From Rhizopus arrhizus (taxonomy: Eukaryota; Mucoromycota; Mucoromycetes; Mucorales; Rhizopodaceae), in NCBI GenBank assembly GCA_024220505.1, contig JAKZZE010000011.1, positions 310,001 to 374,000 of the forward strand: DNA of 64,000 nucleotides. Direction: 5' to 3'. The position numbers and the translations under genes were made by a program. The notes beneath the pieces were generated by a model, which was not told where the DNA came from, ran no database searches, and was given only the letters and a program-made list of their open reading frames with translations. Positions 39,201-49,687 of this stretch are shown one piece after another (the stretch's first letter is position 1; every line of letters begins with the position of its first letter).

Positions 39201-41102
39201 GCAGTTATCAATACGAATACCATGGAACATGCTAGCGACCTGTTCAGTATAGTCACGCATCTGTTTCCAAAGCCAAGGGTTATCTTCAGGCGCTTTACCA
39301 TATCGAAGCTTAACACAATCCCCCCAGATGATGACCTCACGGCGTAAATAAGCAGAGGAATCAGGACCAGCAAAGTCCTTGAGTGGGTCTGCATTCCAAA
39401 TCCAACCATTATTAGCTAACATCATACTGCCGCTTGGGTGTACGTTCTTTGGATCTTCAAGACGCGTAAAATAAGTTTCAATTACTGGATTGCTGTTTGC
39501 AGACGAAAAATACTTAATTTGGCGTATTTCTTTTTTTCATTTTTTTTAATGACTTACTTTTTTGAAATGGGTCCCAATTTTGGCCCATTCTCAGCTAAAC
39601 GAGTAAACAGAAGTCTTCCCTTAATATTATCCAAAGCTACTTTGCATTCTTCGTCATATTCTTCATAAAGAGGCAAGTTGTAATCATTTAACAGGCTTTT
39701 AAATGATCCTACCAAATTCTCTACTTGCTCATCTGATACATCTTCTAAATGCTTGATTTTATTAAAAGCCAATAAGAAAGAAAGTGCAGCAGGAAGGTGG
39801 ATTGTCTTGTGGAAGCGCGTACCCAAATGTCCATTGCGAATAACGTCTTTACCGAATAAGGCAATGCGTTTTTTAACATCTAATTCGTACACATTGTGGT
39901 ACACATCCGGATTGCACGATAACTTGTCGGAACGCCCCTTGAGAGCGTTACGGATGATATCAACATGCTTTTCTAAATCAATCACCTTGTATTCATAGAG
40001 TTTCAAGTCCTTGAAGATGTTAGCCTTGATGTATTCCACAATCATGTCAGCATCACGATCAGAACGAATCTCTTTTGGAAGGCCAACTTGATCAAACTTG
40101 TCAGAGAGTTCAATAAGAGCAGTATCCAATTCATAAGCAGGAATAAGATGAGGTGAATTATGAAGATTATAACCTATCTCAATACACTAAGTATGATACT
40201 TTCTTGGAAAAAAAACAACTTCTTACCAGCCTCAGGATGATGTAATAAAAACTCTGTACTGTTACTTGTATGATTCCAGACAACATCAGAAAGACTTAAA
40301 ATACCATGCTTTTCATGAATATTTCCAATCGCCTTTTGAACAATAGCCAATCTTTCCTTGTTGGACTTTTTACGGTCCTTTGGGTCAAATACGTCATCAT
40401 CAAAAGCAAGTTGATCACTGATACTGTAAGGCGAGTTAGAAACACCACGCTTTTGCAGAGGAACAAAATGAATCATGTTGTAACCACTGTACTCGACTGT
40501 GTCAAGAAGACTTTGCCATTCGGTAATGGGGCCCATCCACTTTGGGACCATGGACAAGATGACTAAACCATCTAATGGCAAAAGTGAATTACTTTTGTCT
40601 TTAGAAGGTAATTTGATACGCGGTTCAGCAATCACATAACCCGTTTGAGAAGTGACGTCTTTTCCTTCATGACGATAGGCTACACGATATTGATAAGCAC
40701 CAGGAACATCGAGGTTTATGTCACAATAAGCATGTAATAAGTGAGGATCCTTAATAAACCTAATACTTGTGGTTATTATCAAACACACGTATTGTTGTCT
40801 GTATTACTTTACTTAACAGGATGAAAGGAATCTCTTTTAAATTCGCCTTTAATGGGATAGTTTGTATAAAGAATTGGGTGTTCACCAGCAGCCAATGTTC
40901 CTGGTTCTAATATGAAGCGCAAAATGACTTGGCCTTTAAATAAAGGAATTCTTATGTACTTTATTAGGCTTATTAGAATAACTATCTACTTTACTTTAAT
41001 ACTATTTACACTTTTATCTTTTGTGGGTGAACCATCGTCATCTAAAGTAACACTATACAATCGAGGAAGTGCTTGAGCATTTGGATCTTGAATAAAAACC
41101 AT
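36280..41102 (-). CDS. gdb1: Glycogen debranching enzyme
   Basis: Bifunctional 4-alpha-glucanotransferase and amylo-alpha-1,6-glucosidase that completes glycogen breakdown with phosphorylase. Six exons: 41102-41010, 40958-40813, 40759-40227, 40173-39558, 39492-38820, 38760-36280; total 1513 residues, near the yeast enzyme. Transferase-half motifs: [60 protein letters not shown] and LFMDCTHDNETPFQKRTPE. Glucosidase-half motifs: VWGRDVFISLRGLLMVTGQY, GGNIWNCGTWMDKMGESPKA and GPEWLWPLGYFLRAALHF. The exon 4 to 5 join uses an acceptor at 39493, the only one keeping frame into NPVIETYFTRLEDPKN. No sign of damage. Confidence 0.97.
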
Positions 41103-41670
41103 AAGAAAAAAAAGTGAACGAAAAGAAGAAGAAGAGTGGCAAGTGGAAAATTACGGGTTAAAAAGGAAGATTTTGTTGTTTGTTGCAAAAAAAGTTATTT
41201 CTAAAGGAGTTTCAAGTTTCGTTTATGCAAAGTAAGAAAGACATTCGATTCTTGTAAAAACACATTTGTCAACTGTGTGAGAAAATGCCTTTTTTTTTTT
41301 TTTACAATAAAAGTCTCGGTTCCTAACTAAAAAAAAATTTCTTTGCTTGTTTACTTGTTTACCAATGATGTCACATTGACAAAATGTTTTTGTTGAAAAT
41401 GGCGTAGAAAGGTACTTTGTATTTCAATAATGATTCAAGGGAAGGGATCAATTCCAAGATGGCGTGTCTGTGCGACATAAACTGAGAAAATGGTTACACG
41501 TTTATTCCAATTAGAAATCATCAATGGGTTTTCGAAGAAAATTTTATATATTTATAAAGCAATGTAAAGAAAAGCTTGATATAAACATGTTATTATGAAG
41601 CTATCACGTTAATCGAGCATGGCTTGCAAGCACAATTTATAAAGCAACAATTGCTATATCATTCTATTTA
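41103..41670. other. Intergenic upstream of gdb1
   Basis: Promoter side of gdb1 and 3' side of the lyase gene. AT-rich; contains a T run near 41290-41304 and no supported gene. Confidence 0.5.
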
Positions 41671-42743
41671 TTATGAAAGTTGAAGCTTAAAGTTTTTAAA
41701 GTAGCTGTATTGGTTTCTAGGTGTACTCCATGTGCTATCAGACCCACCAAAGAAAGTATGAAACACTAGCATTCAAACATTAGGACAAAGATTTGACACA
41801 AAATGATAAGATTACTTACTGATACCAATGGATTTAGGGGTTTTAGTTGTTCGAATAACAACTTTCTTTACATCTACTTTCTTTACACCATTAACGTAAA
41901 GACGCATGCGCCCATTTTTATTATTTTTGGTGTTAAAATCAATCACTTGCTTTACAGTGATCCATTTGCCTTTCTTGAAGCTGAATTTACTACGACCTAA
42001 ACTGTAACCATAGTCTGAATTACAGATATTTGTCTTATTATCACAAAGGTCAGAACGTTGTTTGTTGTGAGGAAGATAAGCATAGATTTCTCCTTCACCA
42101 TCATCTCTCCACATGAGCCTAAGCAATCCGAATTTAATTGGTCTGTGCGACATTAGATTATATTACTTTTGTTACCTTGAAGTAAAGCAAGAGCCAGATT
42201 CGTCACCGCCTGTACATTCGCCATTACCGCCGTATATACCAGGAAGTTTGCCACCTAATGATTAACATAAGCATGTTGATTCATTATATATAAAATGAGC
42301 TCTTTACCTTTTACAAATTTAAACGATTTGGGAAAGTAAACACTGTATTGAAATGTGACCTTCTTTGTACTTTTAGTAGCTGTAAGAGGCTCTGCCAAGA
42401 ACCCGAGGCCACCAATTGGGTTGACTTCAGGATTTCTAGAGTGAGCATTATACTTTACTCGAAGCACAAGATCCTTTGTTTTCTTTGTAGGATCTCTGTA
42501 AGCTGCATTTTGTTTTTCGGATCCTTTCCAAGCCCAAAGCCAACCTCTATGTTTTGGAATATGCCATTTATTATTCCATTTGGCGGTTGTGCCAACTTTG
42601 GCTTTTTTGTATTTGTTCCAATTCATAAATTTCCAGTATTTGGCACCTCTCTTTTCAAGGGCAACATGTTCACTTGCTTGTACTGCAGTGCAGAGCAAGA
42701 TCACAAAAAATGTGATGAATAAAACCAATTGTTTATAAATCAT
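41671..42743 (-). CDS. Secreted polysaccharide lyase, PL14-like
   Basis: Probable extracellular polysaccharide lyase of the PL14/alginate- or glucuronan-lyase type. Four exons: 42743-42308, 42254-42176, 42142-41820, 41765-41671; total 310 residues. An N-terminal signal peptide is plain (MIYKQLVLFITFFVILLCTA, then VQASEHVALEKR with a possible Lys-Arg cleavage). The jelly-roll core has KLPGIYGGNGECTGGDESGS, RPIKFGLLRLMWRDDGEGEI and YAYLPHNK, with the C-terminal FHTFFGGSDSTWSTPRNQYS typical of the fold. Its substrate cannot be read from the sequence; glucuronic-acid polymers of the mucoralean wall are possible. An upstream in-frame non-ATG extension is rejected. Confidence 0.75.
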
Positions 42744-43302
42744 TTTTTTCTCCCTTTGTTTATATCCAATCGATGGGATAAGTAAAAGAAAGAAAAATAA
42801 TGATAGTAATAAAAAGAAAAGAAAGAATGAAAACACGTCCCTTTTTTTTAAATAAAAATTATAAATTAGCTTTAATGCAATTAGTTTCCTTAGAAAGAAC
42901 TTTACAGGGTTTCCCAACTGAGATTTTTAGATTTTATTAAATCAAATACACTGATTGGTTGGTCGGAGTAAATAATTTTGCCGATTTTTGTTAGGTTTCC
43001 CAGATCAGTGTCCCCTTTTTTGTGCTACTATTTTCTTTGTTATATTATAAAGAGCAATTTTTTATTTTATTTTATTTTTTGCTAACAAGCCAATCAGTTG
43101 TTAAATAATTTACTATTTTATTATTAATTACAAGTAATAGTGGCATAACAGCAATTTCTTAACAGCAATCTAATTTTTGTTTTGTAATAAGCAGTTTAAT
43201 TATTATTCCACGTTTTATTTCTTTTTTTTTGTGTATGAGGAGTTTATTCTTGTGCCGCCTTTAGACGTACACTGTAAGAAAGCTCCACGTTTTATTATGA
43301 TA

Positions 43303-43403
43303 CACTATTTCCAGAAATTAAAATCGCCATGACTTGTCGCAATTATATATAAATTGTATTATAAAACTTTACAAAAATGCGACTTTAATTTCTGGAAATA
43401 GTG
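43303..43403. mobile_element. 101-base MITE with near-perfect inverted repeats, TA-flanked
   Basis: CACTATTTCCAGAAATTAAA at the left end is matched by its reverse complement ending at 43403. The arms (25 bases each) differ at one position. TA dinucleotides flank both ends (43301-43302, 43404-43405), as expected for a Tc1/mariner-type target duplication. Confidence 0.75.
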
Positions 43404-43445
43404 TACAGTTGATCCCCAAAGCATTTTTACCCTTGATTCCAAAAG

Positions 43446-43447
<2 letters not shown>

Positions 43448-43490
<43 letters not shown>
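43448..43490 (+). repeat. T43 homopolymer at the LINE 5' edge
   Basis: An uninterrupted T run right before the LINE leader (AGGGGACAAAATTTGG). It may be a tail of another retroelement in the opposite direction or part of the target site. Confidence 0.85.
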
Positions 43491-43492
<2 letters not shown>

Positions 43493-43525
43493 GGGACAAA
43501 ATTTGGGGCTCTTTTCTCTAAACTA

Positions 43526-44950
43526 ATGTTACACGGAGAATTAACCAATCAAAACGCACCACCACCTTCTATTGAAGGTACACACAATATAAGATCTCAA
43601 ACGACATCAGGACAAAATTCAGCAGCGCTTTGGCAAACCTTCACTGCGTATTCTAAAGCAATCAGAGGTCCCACTGTAAAGACTTTCGAAGATCCAGCTG
43701 CCAAAATGGCATCGCGACAACGGCGCCAGGCTCGTATATGGATAAGATCAGCCGAGAAAAACAGCGTCGCTTTTGAAATGCCAAAAGCAGTTTTACCTGC
43801 AACCTTTCTTAAAGCATTAGCAGCACAATTCCCAACGGCGATTGGTGTTGTTCCTGTTAAACAGGGGGACCACCATGGCGCGATTGTGGCATTCGACACA
43901 GTTGAGGCTCAAACCAAAGCTTGCTCGATTGGCGTTCAAGTAGGAAGCTTAACTATTATCGGCACGCAGACTTTATCTAGCGATAACTCCATCTATCGTA
44001 TTTCACTTGATCGTTTACCCATTCTGAGACCTGAGGAACTGACGCCTCTTGTGCGACAAATGTTAGAGCCTTATGGCAAAGTCCTGCATGTAGGCCTCTT
44101 GTTTGATCCTGCCACGAATTTGTTTTTTGGGAAAGGTTTTGCGTTCCTCGATACTTCTACCACAGAGGGTCCCGCATTTCGCGAATTGTCACATGAAATG
44201 CATTTAGATAACCACCGTCTCGTCTTCGCCTCTTGGAGAGGCATGGAAACCCATTGCTTTTACTGTCACAAACCTGGACATACCAAAGCCACCTGTCCAA
44301 TACTTGAAAGTCGTAAGCTCAAGACCTGCTATGGATGCCAGAGTCCACAGCACCTCTTTAGGGATTGCCCAGAACAGAGAAATAACAAAATTGGGTCTAA
44401 GCGACCTCGCGTGGACGCTGTAACCCATCGTGAAGATAACACAACAAAAGCAAGACATAGCAATGAAATGCAACAAGGTAAACCTGCTACCTCCACAATT
44501 GACAATACAATCCCAGTGGAGAGCAAGATGCTTACTGGCAGCACGGTTTCCTCAGAAGAGCTCCAAGACCAAGTTGAAAACCATACATCACAAGCCAAAG
44601 CCCAAGATTTGCACCACATGGATAATACGACCGAGGTTTCTGTATCACGCTATGAAGTCTCCAAGGCTCACAGTATAAATTTAACTCACTCTGTGTCTAC
44701 TCACGAAAACAATTACAATATCATGAAGCAACCGAATGACTTGGCCATAAAAGATCTTGATAATTCTGAAGACACCGAGTCTGACTCTGATTACCAACCA
44801 TCCGCTGGGGATCAGTCCGATGTTACAGAGAGTGATACAGAAGAACATGGATCCGAGGATGGAATGGACCTAGACGAAGAGGTTCGTATTCTTCAAGAGG
44901 AGGCTCGGGCAGCCCAAAATAGTCCAACCCCCTCCTCTGATCAATTATGA
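43526..44950 (+). CDS. LINE ORF1 protein with CCHC zinc knuckles
   Basis: Nucleic-acid-binding, gag-like protein of 474 residues that would coat LINE RNA. The central part (about 150-240) has an RRM-like arrangement (RISLDRLPILRPEELTPLVR, then GKGFAFLDTSTTEGPAFREL). Two tandem CCHC knuckles follow: CFYCHKPGHTKATC and CYGCQSPQHLFRDC. The C-terminal 170 residues are acidic and Ser/Thr-rich, ending near SPTPSSDQL. Its TGA (44948-44950) overlaps the ATG of ORF2, giving ATGA. No intron or damage is visible. Confidence 0.88.
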   Translation: MLHGELTNQNAPPPSIEGTHNIRSQTTSGQNSAALWQTFTAYSKAIRGPTVKTFEDPAAKMASRQRRQARIWIRSAEKNSVAFEMPKAVLPATFLKALAAQFPTAIGVVPVKQGDHHGAIVAFDTVEAQTKACSIGVQVGSLTIIGTQTLSSDNSIYRISLDRLPILRPEELTPLVRQMLEPYGKVLHVGLLFDPATNLFFGKGFAFLDTSTTEGPAFRELSHEMHLDNHRLVFASWRGMETHCFYCHKPGHTKATCPILESRKLKTCYGCQSPQHLFRDCPEQRNNKIGSKRPRVDAVTHREDNTTKARHSNEMQQGKPATSTIDNTIPVESKMLTGSTVSSEELQDQVENHTSQAKAQDLHHMDNTTEVSVSRYEVSKAHSINLTHSVSTHENNYNIMKQPNDLAIKDLDNSEDTESDSDYQPSAGDQSDVTESDTEEHGSEDGMDLDEEVRILQEEARAAQNSPTPSSDQL

Positions 44951-47900
44951 GAGTCCCCTCTCGTATATCCTTGGCCTCACTAAACTGCAGAGGCCTCAAA
45001 AAAATACTAACACCGTCGGGCAATTCTTTTGCTCGACATATACGCTCCTTAAAATACGATATTATTGCTCTTCAAGAAACTCATGCCTCTTCTCTCTTAC
45101 TACAATCTCGCTTTGACCAGTGTCTCCAGGTTTCATCCAGCACCTGGACTCAACACTGCGGCCTACTCTCATTCAACCCTATGCTGAACATTATTCCCCT
45201 ATGGTCTTCGATAGATGGTAGACTTCTCGCTACCCAAGTTTCTCATATATCAGGTTTGTATGATCCTATTAATATTTTTGTAATTTACGTTCCTGCACAA
45301 CACCGAGAACGAATCGAATTCCTTCGCTCTTTTCTGACGACCATGCCTTTTGATCAACTACTGACCTCGCGCAGTGTCTTCTTAGGTGACTTCAATCACA
45401 ACATCCACACAAGACAATCCAATCCATCTTTAGCTCAATGGATTCAATGGATTCACCTCAATTGGCATGACCCAATTAATGCTGATCCAGAACATAACAA
45501 TATACCCACGTTTCGCAACATCTCAACCATTGATTTTTTGCTCATCACTGCAGATTTGATTGATATGGTGGACAACCACGATATTAAATATGTTGCTCGC
45601 TGCGACCATTCTGCGATCTCAACATATCTTACACTAGGATGTCCTCGTACAGGTCCAGGGATTTGGCGCTGTAATCCTTATCTTGCACAAGATCCTCACT
45701 TTCGCGCAGAATTAACTGCTTTCTGTACTAACGCCGAACATTTTCTACCTGACTTAGACACTCCTTTACTGTGGGATATATTCAAATGTCGCCTCAAAAG
45801 CTTCATTCAATCCTTTTCTAACAAAGCGGCTGCTCAACGTCGCCACAATCTTAATAAACTACAAAGAATGCGCAAATGGCTACTACGTCAACCAACTGAT
45901 GATGAAACTAACGCTCAAATCGCCTCAGTCGAATCACAACTAGAACTTCAGTATGAACATTCCTCTTCTGTGCTGGCACTTCGCTCTGGTCAACGGTGGA
46001 GAGAGCAAGGAGAGAGATCGAATACCTATTTCTATCGATGCCTGCGTCAACGACAGCAGCAACAATATATCAGCTCAATAAGAACCGATACAGGAACAGT
46101 CGTCACCGAGCCTTTAGATCTTACAGAGACTGCACGCGAATATTATGAACAGTTGTACTCTCCAGAACCTATGGATGAACAAGCTACATCAGATTTACTC
46201 GCTCATGTGCCAGACTCTGCTTCCATCAGCCCTGATGTCCACGAGAGCCTTAACAACTATTGGACAGTGGACGAGGTAAGTAAATGCCTCCAACGCACAC
46301 CTACCAAGAGTAGCCCTGGAGTGGACGGGATCCCATATGTCATACTGAGACTACTATTCGATCACCCGTTTATTCGTCAACTTTTTCTTCGTGTTCTTAA
46401 TACAGCACTTCGAGAGGGCAAGTATCCACCAACTTGGCAACGCTCAGTAATTATCCTTCTTCCTAAGAAAGGTGATCGAAGTCAACTAAAGAATTGGAGA
46501 CCTATTTCTTTAATCTGTGCGGATGCCAAAATATTTACACGACTTCTTACCACACGCCTCACTCCATATCTCTCAGATTTGATTGATCCACATCAAACTG
46601 GCTTTATGGCTGGTAGGTTTATTGGAGACAACGGTTTGTGCGCTCGAATGATTATGGATATCGCCAGGCAGTACAAACTTCCTGGAGTCAGTTTGTTATT
46701 AGACCAAGAAAAGGCGTACGATCGGGTTCATCCAGATTATCTTCATGCCTGTCTAACGCGTTTTGGTCTACCTTCTCGGTTGATCAATTGCATAACCTCC
46801 TTATTCTTCAATACTTCCATTTGCGTCAATGTCAACGGTTTCCTCTCAGCTCCCTTTGCACAGAGTCGTGGACTTCGCCAGGGAGACCCTCTTTCGCCGC
46901 TGCTTTTTAATCTTGCTATTGAACCTCTTTTGCGTAACATATATGCCTCTCCCTCTATTACTGGCTTTTCTTTTCAAGTGGGATCCGACTCACGGTTGAC
47001 AAATCCACTGGCTCAAGTACCCATCCTTAAAAGTATGGCGTACGCCGATGATATAGCTGTATTTCTAGTCGATCCTGGTGAGCTTCATGCTTTACTTGAT
47101 ATCCTGGCTCTATATTCTCGGGCATCCAATGCTCGCCTAAACCGTCACAAAACTCTGGCAATTTCGCTATCTGGACAACCACAGCAATCATGGCAATCTG
47201 CCTTGTCTTCCCATGGTATAACACAGTGGCATGATCGATCAAACTCCACAGCGGCCATATACCTTGGCTACCCACTCACCAGCACCAATCACCAGCTTTC
47301 TAGCTTCCTTGATAACATCCTGCTTAAGCTACAGCAACGTGCTCAAATGCTCGCTCAACGAAACTTGTCAATCCTTGGCCGCAGTTTAGTCACTAATACA
47401 CTCTTGCTTGGTCCGCTCTGGCATGCTATTCGCGTTCTTGCTGTTCCACAATCTTACCTTGGTAAGATTCGTTCAACTATAATTCAATTTCTTGCACGCA
47501 AAAACTTTCCTGCAGTCAGCTTCCAAACTTGCCAACGATCACGCAAGGAAGGCGGGCTTGCCATTCTTGACCCTGGAATACAACATGCAGCTCTACAACT
47601 TCGATGGTTGCAGCCATTACTTCTTCCTTCCTCTGATCCACCTTATTATGATACCTTCATTAGTGATATTCTTCGTCATTGTTTGCGTCTTTTCTCAGTT
47701 TCACCTTCTCATATTTTACCTCTGCTGCTTCCTAACATGCGTTCAAACATAATCAAGTCCTTTGGTTGTTTCAGCTCATTGTTCAAAACAATGGATAAAA
47801 TTGATTATAAAATTGATTGGCAAGCCTTTGATATTCGCATGATCAATGAATTACCACTGACACAAGTCTGTCCTTCTCTGCTCCTGCCAAATCAGGATTT

Positions 47901-48753
47901 CAAGGCCTCATACTGGTCTGGAATCCTTGTCAAGCATGTATATGGATTTGGTATGGCATGTGGTAAGTTTCGACGTAGATCCCCAACGCCTACGGATCCT
48001 TTTCGCTTTAAGAACAAGAACTACTTTAGACAGCTTCAACTATGTCGTATACAGGAAACCACCTTCTTCCAGCGGTTCAAATGCCCACACAATTCGATCC
48101 ACATGATCTCGTCAGTACTACCACTTCCTGCACTTACGGAAACAGACTTTGACAACATCCTAGATTCAATTTTACCAGACGGAACACCTATTGCTTCTTT
48201 GAATACAAAATGGTTTCGTGAATCTCAACTCTCCCACTTATCCACGTTGCCAACAGCATATCCACGTGCAAGCCCTCTTGCCTGGCGCCGATTCTGGAAG
48301 GCATCTTTCCCACACAGAGCCCATACACTACTCTGGAGACTTTATCATCACAAAATGCCGTGTAAGGAACGTCTTCACCAGCTAATCCCAAACCGATTTC
48401 CAGACCCTGGTTGTGTATATTGTGGCGGTATCGACTCTGAAGAACACTTTGTCTGGTCTTGTCCTTTCAAACATGAAATCTGGCAAACAATTGCTTCTCG
48501 CTTTTTCGTTGACCCTGCCAAGTTGACTTACAGCATCATTCAACTCCCTTCTTCCTCTGGCATTGAAGTCGCTCCTTCACTTTCGGTGACCTACTTGGAT
48601 ATCATAGCTTCTGTGCTGCTCTCTTTATGGCAACTTCACTGGAAATTTATTTTCGATGAATATCAATTCTGGCCTCAAGAAGTAGTAGCAAGAGCCACTA
48701 GACAAATCCTCAAGATTCACAAAGAAAACAGTAGTCGATCACTACACAGCTAA
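44947..48753 (+). CDS. LINE ORF2: apurinic endonuclease-reverse transcriptase
   Basis: Protein of 1268 residues for target-primed reverse transcription. N-terminal exonuclease-endonuclease-phosphatase domain (about 1-235): SLASLNCRGL, IIALQETHAS, FLGDFNHNIHT and CDHSAIST. Reverse transcriptase (about 440-720): TKSSPGVDGIPYVILRLLF, ILLPKKGDRSQLKNWRPISL, GVSLLLDQEKAYDRVHPDYL, RGLRQGDPLSPLLFNLAIEP, and the catalytic MAYADDIAVF. A C-terminal zinc motif (CVYCGGIDSEEHFVWSCPFK) fits the zf-RVT type. All key acidic residues are present, so the protein looks functional. It starts on an ATG overlapping the ORF1 stop. Confidence 0.95.
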   Translation: MRVPSRISLASLNCRGLKKILTPSGNSFARHIRSLKYDIIALQETHASSLLLQSRFDQCLQVSSSTWTQHCGLLSFNPMLNIIPLWSSIDGRLLATQVSHISGLYDPINIFVIYVPAQHRERIEFLRSFLTTMPFDQLLTSRSVFLGDFNHNIHTRQSNPSLAQWIQWIHLNWHDPINADPEHNNIPTFRNISTIDFLLITADLIDMVDNHDIKYVARCDHSAISTYLTLGCPRTGPGIWRCNPYLAQDPHFRAELTAFCTNAEHFLPDLDTPLLWDIFKCRLKSFIQSFSNKAAAQRRHNLNKLQRMRKWLLRQPTDDETNAQIASVESQLELQYEHSSSVLALRSGQRWREQGERSNTYFYRCLRQRQQQQYISSIRTDTGTVVTEPLDLTETAREYYEQLYSPEPMDEQATSDLLAHVPDSASISPDVHESLNNYWTVDEVSKCLQRTPTKSSPGVDGIPYVILRLLFDHPFIRQLFLRVLNTALREGKYPPTWQRSVIILLPKKGDRSQLKNWRPISLICADAKIFTRLLTTRLTPYLSDLIDPHQTGFMAGRFIGDNGLCARMIMDIARQYKLPGVSLLLDQEKAYDRVHPDYLHACLTRFGLPSRLINCITSLFFNTSICVNVNGFLSAPFAQSRGLRQGDPLSPLLFNLAIEPLLRNIYASPSITGFSFQVGSDSRLTNPLAQVPILKSMAYADDIAVFLVDPGELHALLDILALYSRASNARLNRHKTLAISLSGQPQQSWQSALSSHGITQWHDRSNSTAAIYLGYPLTSTNHQLSSFLDNILLKLQQRAQMLAQRNLSILGRSLVTNTLLLGPLWHAIRVLAVPQSYLGKIRSTIIQFLARKNFPAVSFQTCQRSRKEGGLAILDPGIQHAALQLRWLQPLLLPSSDPPYYDTFISDILRHCLRLFSVSPSHILPLLLPNMRSNIIKSFGCFSSLFKTMDKIDYKIDWQAFDIRMINELPLTQVCPSLLLPNQDFKASYWSGILVKHVYGFGMACGKFRRRSPTPTDPFRFKNKNYFRQLQLCRIQETTFFQRFKCPHNSIHMISSVLPLPALTETDFDNILDSILPDGTPIASLNTKWFRESQLSHLSTLPTAYPRASPLAWRRFWKASFPHRAHTLLWRLYHHKMPCKERLHQLIPNRFPDPGCVYCGGIDSEEHFVWSCPFKHEIWQTIASRFFVDPAKLTYSIIQLPSSSGIEVAPSLSVTYLDIIASVLLSLWQLHWKFIFDEYQFWPQEVVARATRQILKIHKENSSRSLHS

Positions 48754-49044
48754 TCCATACGTTTCTGCTCAGTTCTCTACCTCAGATTTTGTTGCCAGTA
48801 TCAAACTTCGCACGGATTACAAAACAAAATAACAAAAATGAACAAACCCCCCTCGATTATAATTTATTTATTGCTTACAATGGTGTACGCCTTGCGGCAC
48901 CGGAATAAAATCCTCCTTTTACAAAAAAAAAAAAAAAAAAAAAAAAAGGGTTTTTTAGTCACCACTATCCTTCCTTTATGAACTGCCTCGGGCGGAAAAG
49001 ATGTAATATTACAATCGTGCGCCCAATAGAGGTTTAATAATTTA
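48754..49044 (+). other. Probable LINE 3' untranslated region
   Basis: Contains an A25 run (48923-48947) and then a segment that parallels the 3' region of the truncated LINE at 54.1-54.25 kb in order (TTTTTTAG, ATGA, CGGGC, CAAT). It stops at the TA before the inverted-repeat element. Confidence 0.55.
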
Positions 49045-49060
49045 TACAGTGCTTCCAGCG

Positions 49061-49190
49061 TCAATTGGTCACCTTTCTGAGAACCAATTGGTCACTTTTC
49101 TGAATGCCAATTGGTCACTTTTCTGAATGCCAATTGGTCACTTTTCTGAATGCCAATTGGTCACTTTTTTGAACTCCAATTGGTCACCCC
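49061..49190 (+). repeat. Subterminal tandem array, 23-base unit (CAATTGG)
   Basis: Six occurrences of CAATTGGTCAC spaced 23 bases apart, followed by TTTTCTGAATGC or close variants. CCAATTGG is palindromic. The right arm has four copies (52974-53054). Confidence 0.92.
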
Positions 49191-49192
49191 AC

Positions 49193-49305
49193 TTTTTCTG
49201 ACTTGACTTTTTTTTGACTTGACTTTTTCTGACTTAACTTCTGACTTGACTTATTCTGACTTGACTCATTCTGACTTGACTTTTTTTTGACTTGCTGACT
49301 TCTGC
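49193..49305 (+). repeat. Subterminal array of CTGACTTGACTT units
   Basis: Irregular tandem copies of CTGACTTGACTT with short T or CA spacers, directly upstream of the zinc-finger start codon. The right arm (about 52812-52970) has a longer version. Confidence 0.88.
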
Positions 49306-49312
49306 ACCTGCC

Positions 49313-49651
49313 ATGAACTATCATTGCAACATTTGTAATCTTAGTTTTGAAAACAGTAAAAGCTTAGCAAATCATAAGTACAATGCTCATTCTGACTTAG
49401 TGAAAGTAACTCTAGATGGTGGTAAGAGAAAAACATTTATTTTTCACGTAACTTTTTCATTGAAAAAAAAAAAATAGAGATAGTTTCGGTTAGCAGGGTT
49501 GATGGAAAATTTACTTGTCCCAAGTGCTCCCAGAAAGTTATTTCCCCCACTACACTGAAACGCCATGTTGGAAAGCTACACGATAGACACCGCACGGTTT
49601 CTTCCATAAGGAAAAAACGATTGTATTCCGAAGTGGGCGACAACGACAACG

Positions 49652-49687
<36 letters not shown>

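Larger units (their letters stand above)
42744..43525. other. Intergenic leading into the transposon island
   Basis: AT-rich promoter side of the lyase gene to about 43.2 kb, then a 101-base MITE (43303-43403), a CAGTTGATCC transposon-like end (43406), a T43 run (43448-43490) and the short 5' leader of the LINE. Confidence 0.6.
43491..49044 (+). mobile_element. Full-length non-LTR retrotransposon (LINE), two ORFs
   Basis: Element with a short 5' leader, an intact ORF1 (CCHC gag-like), an intact ORF2 (endonuclease plus reverse transcriptase) and a 3' region with an A25 run (48923-48947). The sequence after the A run (GGGTTTTTTAG and onward) resembles the 3' untranslated region of the truncated LINE at 54.1-54.25 kb, so the element probably extends to the TIR element at 49045. 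The 5' boundary is the T43 run and the 3' end is uncertain. Both ORFs lack stops, so it may be recently active. Confidence 0.85.

Noticed and set aside
44823..45023. Antisense frame over the LINE ORF1/ORF2 junction
   Set aside because: Shadow of the two intact LINE ORFs.
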